From an uncultured Collinsella sp. (GTDB taxonomy: Bacteria; Actinomycetota; Coriobacteriia; Coriobacteriales; Coriobacteriaceae): a stretch of DNA of 28,944 bases. The stretch covers positions 1 through 28,944 of the forward strand of contig CABUZD010000009.1 of NCBI GenBank assembly GCA_902495945.1. The letters are read 5' to 3'. Numbering within the stretch: position 1 is the first letter of the stretch; every line of letters starts with the position of its first letter. The notes beneath the pieces were generated by a model. It did no database searches, was not told the origin of the DNA, and saw only the letters and a program-made list of their open reading frames with translations. This document shows, in pieces, positions 16,738-24,400 of this stretch. Position numbers and translations under genes: made by a program.

Positions 16738-16806
16738 AAGTTGCGGTGAAATAGTTCCTAAATCCAGCCTTCTGGCTCTTAAACAAGAACTATTCCACCG
16801 CAACTT
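16738..16806. repeat. 69-bp hairpin repeat, copy 1 (GTTGCGGTG family)
   Basis: Left arm AAGTTGCGGTGAAATAGTTC (16738-16757) and right arm 16787-16806 pair over 20 bp with one mismatch. It begins 10 nt after hypA and may end that transcript. A second copy with the same arms and length but a different loop is at 20424-20492, beyond the PTS operon. Confidence 0.85.
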
Positions 16807-17132
16807 TCTTGAGTGGTTTCGTAGATCATAAGTCGCGCAAATAGTCAAGTCATACCTGTTTGAACAAAGTAGCGGCAGTACAAGAGCATTCGCGCTTGCC
16901 TAAAATCGATATTAATGAACAGTCTGCTTGTATCTGTAAAATGCGTGGCTTGATGAGCGACGCCTTGGCGGGTAATGAGTCAAAAAGCAGTAACGTAATC
17001 AACTTGTAACAAACTTAGACGTTTAAACAAATAATGCAACTTTTTACGAATTTAGCTATAATTCCACAAACCAAACAGGTATACTTCCTTCATGTCGTGT
17101 AGGAATTACGTAGACAAAAAGGAGGTTATGTG
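16807..17132 (+). promoter_or_regulatory. AT-rich upstream region of the PTS operon
   Basis: About 320 bp without a gene. TATAAT at 17057-17062 is the best -10 box; the position for a -35 is poor (ATGCAA). No sigma-54 -24/-12 element, which drives levanase/mannose PTS operons of some Firmicutes, is visible. TTAGACGTTTAAAC (about 17015-17028) is only weakly cre-like. The Shine-Dalgarno AAAGGAGG ends 7 nt before ATG 17133. Confidence 0.4.
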
Positions 17133-18122
17133 ATGGTAAGTATTGTTCTTGCTAGCCACGGGGACTTGGCAGCTGGAATCAAGCAGACGGGCTCGATGGT
17201 CTTTGGCGATCAGCCGTCTGTGGCCGTGGTCTCGCTCGAGCCGAGCATGGGCCCCGACGACTTCCGTGCTAAGGTCGAGGAAGCAATCGCTTCCTTCGAG
17301 GACCAGGAGCAGGTGCTCTTCCTCGTTGATCTGTGGGGCGGCACGCCGTTCAACCAGATTAGCGGGCTCATCGAGGGCCATGATTCCTGGGCTATCGTCA
17401 CCGGTGTCAACCTGCCTATGCTCATCGAGGCATATTCGCAGCGCTTTGATGCAAAGAACACTGCACATGCGATCGCAAAACATCTCGTGACTGAGGCTAA
17501 GGCTGGCGTGCGCGTCAAGCCCGAGTCTCTGGAGCCCGAGGAGAAGAAGCCGGCTGCGGCCGCCGCTGCTCCTGCAGGCGCCATCCCTCCGGGAACGGTC
17601 ATCGGCGACGGGCACATCAAGATTGCCCACGTCCGTATCGACACCCGTCTGCTGCATGGTCAGGTGGCCACCACGTGGACCAAGCAGATCAACCCCAACC
17701 GCATCATCGTGGTTTCCGACGGCGTTGCTTACGACGAGCTCCGCAAGACCATGATCGAGCAGGCTGCCCCTCCGGGAGTCCATGCCAACGTCGTGCCTAT
17801 CAAGAAGATGGCCGAGGTCGTCAAGGACACGCGTTTTGGTGACACCAAGGCCATGCTGCTCTTCGAGAACCCGCAGGATCTGCTCAAGGCCATCGAGGCC
17901 GGCGTCGACATCAAGGAAGTCAACATCGGTTCCATGGCTCACTCCAAGGGCAAGGTCGTCGTCACCAACGCCGTCGCTATGGGCGATGACGACGTTAAGA
18001 CCCTCGAGGCCCTCAAGGCCAAGGGCGTCAAGTTCGAGGTCCGCAAGGTTCCTTCGGATGCCTCCGAGGATCTCGACGCCATGTTGAAGAAAGCTAAGGC
18101 CGAACTGGCCGCTCAAGCATAG
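17133..18122 (+). CDS. manX: PTS mannose-family transporter subunit IIAB (329 aa)
   Basis: Cytosolic phosphotransfer subunit of a mannose-class PTS. The IIA domain (about 1-125) has the phosphorylated His9 in LASHGD; an Ala/Pro linker (about 131-152, KKPAAAAAAPAG) leads to the IIB domain with H175 in DTRLLHGQVATTW. Phosphate passes HPr to His9 to His175 to the sugar held by IIC/IID. Length and order match ManX/ManL. ATG 17133 is chosen over the overlapping GTG 17130 because MVSIVLASHG is the usual start and the AAGGAGG spacing is ideal. It is the first gene of manXYZ. Actual sugar specificity (mannose, glucose, fructose, amino sugars) cannot be read from sequence. Confidence 0.94.
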   Translation: MVSIVLASHGDLAAGIKQTGSMVFGDQPSVAVVSLEPSMGPDDFRAKVEEAIASFEDQEQVLFLVDLWGGTPFNQISGLIEGHDSWAIVTGVNLPMLIEAYSQRFDAKNTAHAIAKHLVTEAKAGVRVKPESLEPEEKKPAAAAAAPAGAIPPGTVIGDGHIKIAHVRIDTRLLHGQVATTWTKQINPNRIIVVSDGVAYDELRKTMIEQAAPPGVHANVVPIKKMAEVVKDTRFGDTKAMLLFENPQDLLKAIEAGVDIKEVNIGSMAHSKGKVVVTNAVAMGDDDVKTLEALKAKGVKFEVRKVPSDASEDLDAMLKKAKAELAAQA

Positions 18123-18140
18123 TAAAGGAGGGTCCGATAC

Positions 18141-18959
18141 ATGTCTGCAATCACTATTCTGCTTGTTGCGATTGTCGCGTTGCTTGCCGGTATGGAAGGC
18201 ATTCTGGATGAGTTCCAGTTCCATCAGCCGCTCGTGGCATGCACGCTTATCGGTCTCGTAACCGGTCACCTTCAGGAGGGCATCCTCCTGGGCGGTTCGC
18301 TCCAGATGATGGCCCTTGGCTGGGCTAACGTCGGCGCCGCCGTCGCGCCTGACGCCGCTCTGGCCTCGGTCGCCTCTTCGATCATCATGGTGCTCGCCCT
18401 CAACGGCGGCGCCACTGATTCGGCCAAGGCCGTTACCGCGGCCATCGCCGTCGCCGTCCCGCTGTCGGTCGCTGGTCTGTTCCTGACCATGATCTGCCGT
18501 ACCATTGCTACCGCTATCGCTCACGCCATGGACGGTTGCGCCGAGAAGGGCGACTTCTCCGGCATCGAGCGCTGGCAGTACGCTGCCATCCTCATGCAGG
18601 GCCTTCGTATCGCCATCCCGGCAGTACTTCTGTGCGTTATCCCGGCCGAGGCTGTTACCAACGCGCTTAACGCTATGCCCGACTGGCTGTCCGGCGGCAT
18701 GGCCGTCGGCGGCGGCATGGTCGCTTCCGTCGGTTACGCCATGGTCATCAACATGATGGCCACCAAGGAGACCTGGCCGTTCTTCATCCTCGGCTTTGTC
18801 CTTGCTGCCATCCCTCAGCTCACGCTGATCGCCCTTGGCCTCATCGGCATCTCCCTTGCCCTCATCTACCTTGGCCTTAAGGATCTGGCCAAGCAGGGTG
18901 GCGGTACGGGCGGTGGCTCCGGCGACCCGCTCGGCGACATTCTGAACGATTACGAGTAG
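18141..18959 (+). CDS. manY: PTS mannose-family transporter subunit IIC (272 aa)
   Basis: Membrane subunit that, with IID, forms the sugar channel. It is hydrophobic throughout with signature segments typical of EII-Sor/Man IIC: QFHQPLVACTLIGLVTGH, EGILLGGSLQMMALGWANVGAAVAPD, and GMVASVGYAMVINMM. The C-terminus ends in a Gly-rich acidic tail (GGGTGGGSGDPLGD). It lies 18 bp after manX with its own AAAGGAGGG and is translated from ATG 18141. Confidence 0.94.
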   Translation: MSAITILLVAIVALLAGMEGILDEFQFHQPLVACTLIGLVTGHLQEGILLGGSLQMMALGWANVGAAVAPDAALASVASSIIMVLALNGGATDSAKAVTAAIAVAVPLSVAGLFLTMICRTIATAIAHAMDGCAEKGDFSGIERWQYAAILMQGLRIAIPAVLLCVIPAEAVTNALNAMPDWLSGGMAVGGGMVASVGYAMVINMMATKETWPFFILGFVLAAIPQLTLIALGLIGISLALIYLGLKDLAKQGGGTGGGSGDPLGDILNDYE

Positions 18960-18975
18960 GAGGGGAGTGATACAT

Positions 18976-19896
18976 ATGGCAGAGAACAAGATTCAGCTCA
19001 CCAAGGCTGACCGTAAGAAGGTTTGCTTCCGTCATCAGTTCCTTCAGGGCTCGTGGAACTACGAGCGTATGCAGAACGGCGGCTGGTGCTTCGCAATGAT
19101 CCCTGCGATCAAGAAGCTCTACACCAGCAAGGATGACCAGATTGCCGCGCTTAAGCGCCACCTGGAGTTCTATAACACCCACCCCTATGTTTCCGCCCCC
19201 GTCATTGGCGTTACCCTCGCCCTCGAGGAGGAGCGCGCCAACGGTGCTCCGATCGATGACGTCGCCATCCAGGGCGTCAAGGTCGGTATGATGGGCCCGC
19301 TCGCCGGCGTCGGTGACCCCGTCTTCTGGTTCACCCTTCGCCCGATTCTGGGCGCTCTGGGCGCTTCCCTGGCCATGTCCGGCAGCATCGTCGGTCCGTT
19401 GCTGTTCTTCTTCGCGTGGAACATCATCCGTTACGCTTTCCTGTGGTACACACAGGAGTTTGGCTACAAGGTCGGCTCCTCTATCGCCAAGGACCTCTCC
19501 GGCGGTCTGATGGGCAAGGTCACCGAGGGCGCTTCCATCCTGGGTATGTTCATCATCGGCGCCCTGGTCGAGCGCTGGGTGTCCATTTCCTTCACCCCGA
19601 TCGTCTCCACGGTCAAGCAGTCTGCTGGTGCCTTTATCGACTGGGCTAGCCTGCCCTCCGGTTCAGAGGGTATCAAGGAAGCGCTGACGATGTACAACTC
19701 CGTCGGTGCTACCGCCCTTGATCAGATGAAGGTCACCACGCTTCAGGCCAACCTCGATCAGCTCATCCCCGGCCTTGCCGCCGTGTGCCTGACCCTGCTG
19801 GTCTGCAAGCTCCTCAAGAAGAAGGTCAGCCCGATTGTCATCATCCTGGCTCTCTTCGCCGTCGGCATCATCGGTCGCTTCTGCGGCTTCATGTAA
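18976..19896 (+). CDS. manZ: PTS mannose-family transporter subunit IID (306 aa)
   Basis: Second membrane subunit of the permease. Characteristic features are the N-terminal amphipathic region (FLQGSWNYERMQNGGWCFAM), LKRHLEFYNTHPYVSAPVIG, MGPLAGVGDPVFWFTLRPI, and a C-terminal hydrophobic end (VIILALFAVGIIGRFCGFM). ATG 18976 has AGGAGGGGA upstream; the in-frame GTG 18967 falls within that ribosome-binding area. The stop is followed by a terminator at 19953-19998. Confidence 0.94.
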   Translation: MAENKIQLTKADRKKVCFRHQFLQGSWNYERMQNGGWCFAMIPAIKKLYTSKDDQIAALKRHLEFYNTHPYVSAPVIGVTLALEEERANGAPIDDVAIQGVKVGMMGPLAGVGDPVFWFTLRPILGALGASLAMSGSIVGPLLFFFAWNIIRYAFLWYTQEFGYKVGSSIAKDLSGGLMGKVTEGASILGMFIIGALVERWVSISFTPIVSTVKQSAGAFIDWASLPSGSEGIKEALTMYNSVGATALDQMKVTTLQANLDQLIPGLAAVCLTLLVCKLLKKKVSPIVIILALFAVGIIGRFCGFM

Positions 19897-19952
19897 GCAC
19901 GTTTCGGCTTAAGACCGAGAGTTGCTAGGTAAGGGCTTTTGAGCCATTGAAA

Positions 19953-19998
19953 CGGACCGCACCCGGTGGGTACACTGGATGCGGTCCGATTATTTTTA
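19953..19998 (+). terminator. terminator between manZ and the DUF956 gene
   Basis: CGGACCGCA (19953-19961) pairs with TGCGGTCCG (19980-19988) over an 18-nt loop, followed by ATTATTTTTATT. It ends 18 nt before the DUF956 start codon, so that gene is expressed by read-through or attenuated. Confidence 0.88.
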
Positions 19999-20016
19999 TT
20001 GGAGGGCGAGGCGCGT

Positions 20017-20415
20017 ATGGCGCAATCTCAGAACAGCACGGTCGATCTGGCAACGCCGGCAACCTGCCTGATGGGGCTTACCAGCCACGGTAACGTGATG
20101 GTGGGCAATAAGGCGTTTGAGTACTATAACGAGCGCAATCCCGAGGATTATATTCAAATCCCGTGGGACGAGGTCGACTATATTGCCGCCGAGGTTTTGC
20201 GCGGCACCAAGAAGATTACGCGTTTTGCCATCTTCACCAAGGACAACGGTCACTTTACGTTTTCGACGCGCGACGACAAAGAGACGCTTCGTGCTGTCCG
20301 CAAGTACGTCGACGAGGATAAGCTCGTGCGTTCGCCCGACTTTATCGATGTGACGGCCAAGGGCGCCAAGAGCATCCCCTCCGTTATCAAAAACCTCTTC
20401 CACAAAGGTAACTAG
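20017..20415 (+). CDS. DUF956 (ManO-like) PTS-associated protein (132 aa)
   Basis: Small cytosolic protein of the DUF956 family, encoded next to mannose PTS operons in many Gram-positives and sometimes called ManO; its role is thought to be regulatory but is not settled. Family hallmarks are VMVGNKAFEYYNERNPEDYIQIPWDEVDYI and the FTKDNGHFTFSTRD segment. ATG 20017 follows GGAGGGCGAGG; an upstream in-frame extension overlaps the terminator and is not credible. Its position after manXYZ supports the assignment. Confidence 0.9.
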   Translation: MAQSQNSTVDLATPATCLMGLTSHGNVMVGNKAFEYYNERNPEDYIQIPWDEVDYIAAEVLRGTKKITRFAIFTKDNGHFTFSTRDDKETLRAVRKYVDEDKLVRSPDFIDVTAKGAKSIPSVIKNLFHKGN

Positions 20416-20423
20416 CTCCTCAT

Positions 20424-20492
20424 AAGTTGCGGTGAAATAGTTCCTAAATACGGCTTTAGATGCTTCAGACAGGAACTATTCCACCGCAACTT
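20424..20492. repeat. 69-bp hairpin repeat, copy 2 (GTTGCGGTG family)
   Basis: Left arm AAGTTGCGGTGAAATAGTTC (20424-20443) is identical to the left arm of copy 1; the right arm is 20473-20492. Loops differ, which indicates that the arms are under selection or were spread as a unit. It is placed 9 nt after the DUF956 gene. Confidence 0.85.
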
Positions 20493-20533
20493 CGAAGTCT
20501 AGTCATGCGACGTATTGCGATGCAGTAAATCTG

Positions 20534-20540
20534 CTACACT
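20534..20540 (+). promoter_or_regulatory. extended -10 promoter of tRNA-Arg
   Basis: TGCTACACT (20532-20540) is an extended -10 (TGn-TACACT) 10 nt before the tRNA. No -35 at the right distance is evident; TTGCGA at 20515 is too close. Confidence 0.5.
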
Positions 20541-20550
20541 AGTACAACAT

Positions 20551-20626
20551 GCCCCCGTAGCTCAGGGGATAGAGCACCGCTCTCCTAAAGCGGGTGTCGT
20601 GCGTTCGAATCGCACCGGGGGCACCA
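20551..20626 (+). tRNA. tRNA-Arg (anticodon CCU)
   Basis: A full cloverleaf of 76 nt including encoded CCA. Acceptor GCCCCCG (20551-20557) pairs with CGGGGGC (20616-20622); the anticodon arm CCGCT-CTCCTAA-AGCGG gives anticodon CCT; the T arm contains GTTCGAATC; A20623 is the discriminator. It reads AGG codons. tRNA-Arg genes are frequent integration targets, and the sequence beyond it changes to mobile-type DNA. Confidence 0.97.
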
Positions 20627-20635
20627 GGAAAATCG

Positions 20636-20675
20636 CAGGTCAGGAGTTATTTTTGCTTCTGACCTGTTCTGGTTT
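20636..20675 (+). terminator. hairpin after tRNA-Arg
   Basis: CAGGTCAGGAG (20636-20646) pairs with CTTCTGACCTG (20656-20666) through one G-U pair; TTCTGGTTTTT follows. It probably ends the tRNA transcript. Confidence 0.65.
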
Positions 20676-21073
20676 TTGGGCTAAGAACTGCTTATGTTTG
20701 TTAATCTGGTAAGTAAATTATTTAACTTACCGAGTTTTCCACTGAAAACAGGAAATCACCATTTTGGGGATAAAAAGTTTTCAACAGCCGTTAGTCGGTT
20801 CCATTTTGGTGAAGCGCTTCCTCATTTTGGGTAAAAAATATCACCATTTTGATGATTCGACTGCTTTGAGTTTTTGATAAAAACGCCTGTTCAGAAGCTT
20901 GTGCTATACCCATTTTGGTGAGACCAATTAATAGAGAAATATACTATAAAGAAATAGGGACGGCGATGCCGTCCCCTTCGCTCGCAAAGCTCGCTGCGCG
21001 GTCACGTGCCGTGACCTTGCCGCCGGCTACGCCGTCGATTGATACGCTCACTGCGTTCGCTGATGATGATGGA
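20676..21073. other. AT-rich non-coding region with phased dyads and small hairpins
   Basis: No credible gene. Contents: a dyad GGTAAGT (20708-20714) / ACTTACC (20725-20731); the five TCACCATTTTGGTGA-like sites listed separately; then two perfect hairpins, GGGACGGC-GAT-GCCGTCCC (20957-20975) and GGTCACG-TGC-CGTGACC (21000-21016). The abrupt AT-rich composition and dense secondary structure fit the end of an integrated element. Confidence 0.5.
20756..20921. repeat. five phased copies of a 15-bp dyad (TCACCATTTTGGTGA-like)
   Basis: Copies begin at 20756, 20798, 20819, 20841 and 20907: TCACCATTTTGGGGA, GTTCCATTTTGGTGA, TCCTCATTTTGGGTA, TCACCATTTTGATGA and TACCCATTTTGGTGA. CATTTTG is common to all. 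The consensus is a perfect dyad, TCACCA-TTT-TGGTGA. Start-to-start distances are 42, 21, 22 and 66 bp, all close to multiples of 21-22 bp (two helical turns), so the sites face one side of the DNA. Candidates are operators for cooperative binding, integrase arm sites, or replication iterons. Confidence 0.7.
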
Positions 21074-21322
21074 CTAATTCGTTTTATCGCTGACACCAGT
21101 CATAAGTGCAGCAATTGATATGTTGAATCCATTGGCAATTTTAGAGAGGTTAGAAAGACTGACATTTCTTCTCCCGACTTCTATCGAGGCATAGTAAGAC
21201 CTGTCCATGTCAATGCGGTTCGCAAATTGCTCTTGTGAGTAACCAGACTCTGATCTGAGTTCTTTGCACCGTAGACCAAAGGATTGTTGTAGCGGCGAGA
21301 TATCCATGACAAAAAGAGTCAT
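21074..21322 (-). CDS. XRE-family helix-turn-helix repressor (82 aa)
   Basis: A single-domain Cro/CI-type DNA-binding protein: LRCKELRSESGYSQEQFANRIDMDRSYYASIEVGRRNVSLSNLSKIANGFNISI contains the full five-helix HTH_3 fold with SQEQFA and the turn into SYYASIE. There is no extra ligand domain. ATG 21322 lies only a few nt from the expected transcription start of the promoter at 21332-21360 and has no Shine-Dalgarno, so the mRNA is probably leaderless; ATG 21307 also lacks one. A 9-bp inverted repeat (21302-21310 / 21318-21326) covers the start codon. It is divergent from the surface protein gene and shares its control region. Confidence 0.88.
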   Translation of the reverse strand: MTLFVMDISPLQQSFGLRCKELRSESGYSQEQFANRIDMDRSYYASIEVGRRNVSLSNLSKIANGFNISIAALMTGVSDKTN

Positions 21323-21363
21323 GGATTGTTGTATTTATGCCAACGGACTATATACAACAATCC
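21323..21363. promoter_or_regulatory. overlapping divergent promoters inside a 12-bp inverted repeat
   Basis: GGATTGTTGTAT (21323-21334) and ATACAACAATCC (21352-21363) are perfect inverted arms 17 bp apart. Each arm gives a -35 TTGTTG. Rightward: TTGTTG 21326-21331, 17-nt spacer, TATATA 21349-21354, toward the surface protein. Leftward: TTGTTG 21360-21355, 17-nt spacer, TAAATA 21337-21332, toward the XRE gene. The two promoters share the same 35 bp, so they should compete, and a repressor on the arms would cover both -35 boxes. Confidence 0.75.
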
Positions 21364-21446
21364 CAGTTAAGGCGCATAATTATCTCTATTGGAAAGCACT
21401 CTGATGCCCAGTCGGATAGGGCACGGAAAAGGAATGGAACCGCACA

Positions 21447-24400
21447 ATGACTCAGGGAAAGCACTTCGCTGCCGGTGGCGATCACTTCGCCGCACTGCCA
21501 AGCAAAAAGATTCACGCCCCGAAGGGGATCGCGCGTCTGACCGTCACCGCGGCGACCATGGCCGCCATGACCGGATCGAGCCTCATCTCACCGTTCACGG
21601 CATTCGCCCAGACCGGTGACGGGGGCACGCAGCACCCCGCCGTGATGTCGCCGATCGCCGCCCACGTCGGCGCGGCATCCGGTACCGGCGCGAAATCCGC
21701 CGCACAGACCATCGCGGACCTGCAGAAGGCAGTCGACGAGGCGAAGGCGAAGGAGGACGCCGCCAAGGCATCCTACAATGAGGCCGCCGGCCCCTACAAC
21801 GAGGCGGCTTCCGCCCGCGACCAGGCCAAGGCATCCTACGATTCTGCAGTCAATGCCGGTACGGCAGCCGACCGAGCGGCAATGGACGAGTACGCCCGTC
21901 AGGTCGCGGAGGGCAAGGACGCCGCCGATGCCGCCGGCAAGGACCTCGAGCAGGCGAAGGCGGGTCTCGCAGACGCCAAGGCGGATGCGTCCGAGAAGGA
22001 CGAAGCGTACCAGTCCGCCCTCAAGGCGGCTCAGGATGCCAAGGATGCCCTCGATAAAGCCAAGGCAGATGCTGTAAGCGCCACCCCGGAGGCAATCAGT
22101 GCCGCCGAGCAGGCCGTGCGCGACGCCCAGGCTGCCGTGGACAGGGCACAGGCCGAACTGGACAACGCCAACGCGACGCTTGCCGATGCCCAGTCCAAGC
22201 TGGTTGCGGCCCAGTCTGCAAAGGATTCCGCCGATTCTATCCTCGCTGCAGCCAGGCAGAACAAGGACGCGGCGGATGCGAAGGCCGCAGCCGCCAGCGC
22301 CGCCTACGAGAAGGCGAAAGCAGACCTCGCCGCAGCGGAGGCAGGCGCGAGCGGCCCGGAGTACGATGCGGCAAAACAGAAGGTCGCGGACGCGGAGGCA
22401 GCCCTCGCTGCCGCACAAGCGACACAGTCCCAGTGCGAGTCCGAGCTCGAGCAGGTACAGTCCGCTGCGGCAACGGCACAGGCCGACCTGAATGATGCCC
22501 AGGCATCCCTCTCTGCGAAGCAGCAGGCCGCGGTCGATGCCGCGTCCGGCGTGAACGACGCCCAGTCCGCACTCGATGCCGCGAACTCCGACCTCGATGC
22601 GGCCAAGCAGGCGAACGCCGATGCCATCGCCAAGCTGGATGCCGCGAAGCAGGCTGTCAAGGACGCCGAGTCCGCCAAGGCAGCCGCCGACGTAGAGCTC
22701 GCGAACGCCAAGACCGCAAAGGATACCGCTGACGCGGCCGTGACCGCCGCCCAGCAGAAGGTCGACGAGGCACAGGCGAAACTCGACTCCGCCGACGCAC
22801 AACTCAAGCAGGGAGCCATCGGCTTCTTCAAGGCCATGGGTGCCGATTCAGCCATCGAGATCATCCAGAACTGTACACACAAGGACTACACCGAGGTCGG
22901 AAACAGCCTCGATGCGACCAGTCTCGACAACATGCTCGCGGCAATCCCGTACATGAAGTCCATCAACGAGTATCGCAAGTCCGTCGGTCTCTCCGAACTC
23001 CAGGTCACCTATAAGCTCATTGCAGCGGCGATAGCCAACGCAAACTATTCCGATGTCAAGTTTGGACATTCCATGCAGTTCGATACGACCGAAAACCTCG
23101 CATGGAATTATGGAACCGATCCGAAACCGCAGTGGGTTGACCAAGAAAAGGCTTTCTTCGATCAGGCGGTTCAGGAGCTCTATGGCGTCACCGGTCTAAC
23201 CGGTAAGGATGCCGTAGATTTCTACAAGACGCATAGCGGGATTGAATCCTATGTCAACCAGCACTTCAAGGTTGCCGGATATCCCGCAACCGTCGGTCAC
23301 TACCTGCATGTCATCAGCCCCGAAATCGGCTATATGGGCATGGCAGTCTGCAGCAAGGGAACCTTGAACGGCTGGCAGACCGACAGCCTCGATACCGCAA
23401 ACCTTGGTTGGGCAGGTTCAGGCTGGAACATGAATCCCATGTCCGTCGACGAGTACGAGCAGAAGCTGACCTCCTATATCAACGGCCTCAAGAACGCCAA
23501 GAGCGCACTCGACGTAGCCAAGGCCGATCTCGCATCCAAGAAGCAGGCAGCCGCCGGCGCCGCCACAACCGTCCAGCAGAAGCAGGTCGCGGTGGATTCC
23601 GCACAGGCAGGTGTCGATGCCGCAAAGCAGGGTGTTGCCGATGCCCAGCGTGCCGTCGATGCCACCAAGGCTGATGTCGCCGCCAAGCAGCAGGGCGTCA
23701 CGGATGCCCAGACCGAGCTTGATGCGGCGAAATCGGACCTCGATGCCGCCAACGCGGCAGTCGATACGGCAAAGTCGACCGTCCAGCAGAAGCAGGTCGC
23801 CTTTGATGCTGCCAACGCAGCCGTAATGACCGCACAGTCTAAGTTGGATTCCGCCAAGGCGGACACCGCTGCTAAGCAGCAGGGCGTGGACGATGCGAAC
23901 GCCGATCTCGCGAAGTTCTTCCAGGACGTCGCCGACGCCAAGAAGGCGCTCGATACCGCAAAGAGCGTCCACGACGCGGCGGCAGCCGAGCAGACCGAGA
24001 AGGCGACCGTCCTCGCCGCCGCCGAGCAAAAGGCGGACGCCACCGCACGCACCCTCGCGGATGCCCAGCGTGCCGTCGATGCCGCCAAGGCGGACACCGG
24101 CGTTGCCGCCGACAGGCTTACCGGCTCCCAGACCGATCTCGATGACGCACAGTCGAACCTCGACATCCTCACCGATCTTGCCGCGAAGCTCGCAGAGGCA
24201 CAGCAGCGCGAGCAGGATGCAGTAAAGGCCGTCAATGACACCAAGGCCGCCCTCGATGCCGCGAAGGCGGATACCATCGCCGCCGAGTCCCTGGTCTCCG
24301 CCGCCGAACAGGCGAAGGCGCAGGCAGACGCCAAGCTGTCGAAGCTGAACTCCATCGATGCCGGCGCGGCGATCGCTTCCGGCCATGATGTGAACGCGGA

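Noticed and set aside
17000..17100. Sigma-54 promoter or LevR/ManR-type control of the PTS operon.
   Set aside because: No GG/GC -24/-12 element is found, and no LevR-like gene is in the window.
20915..21118. A 67-codon plus-strand frame after the phased dyads.
   Set aside because: It runs through two perfect hairpins and overlaps the XRE gene end; it has no ribosome-binding site and looks like non-coding structured DNA.
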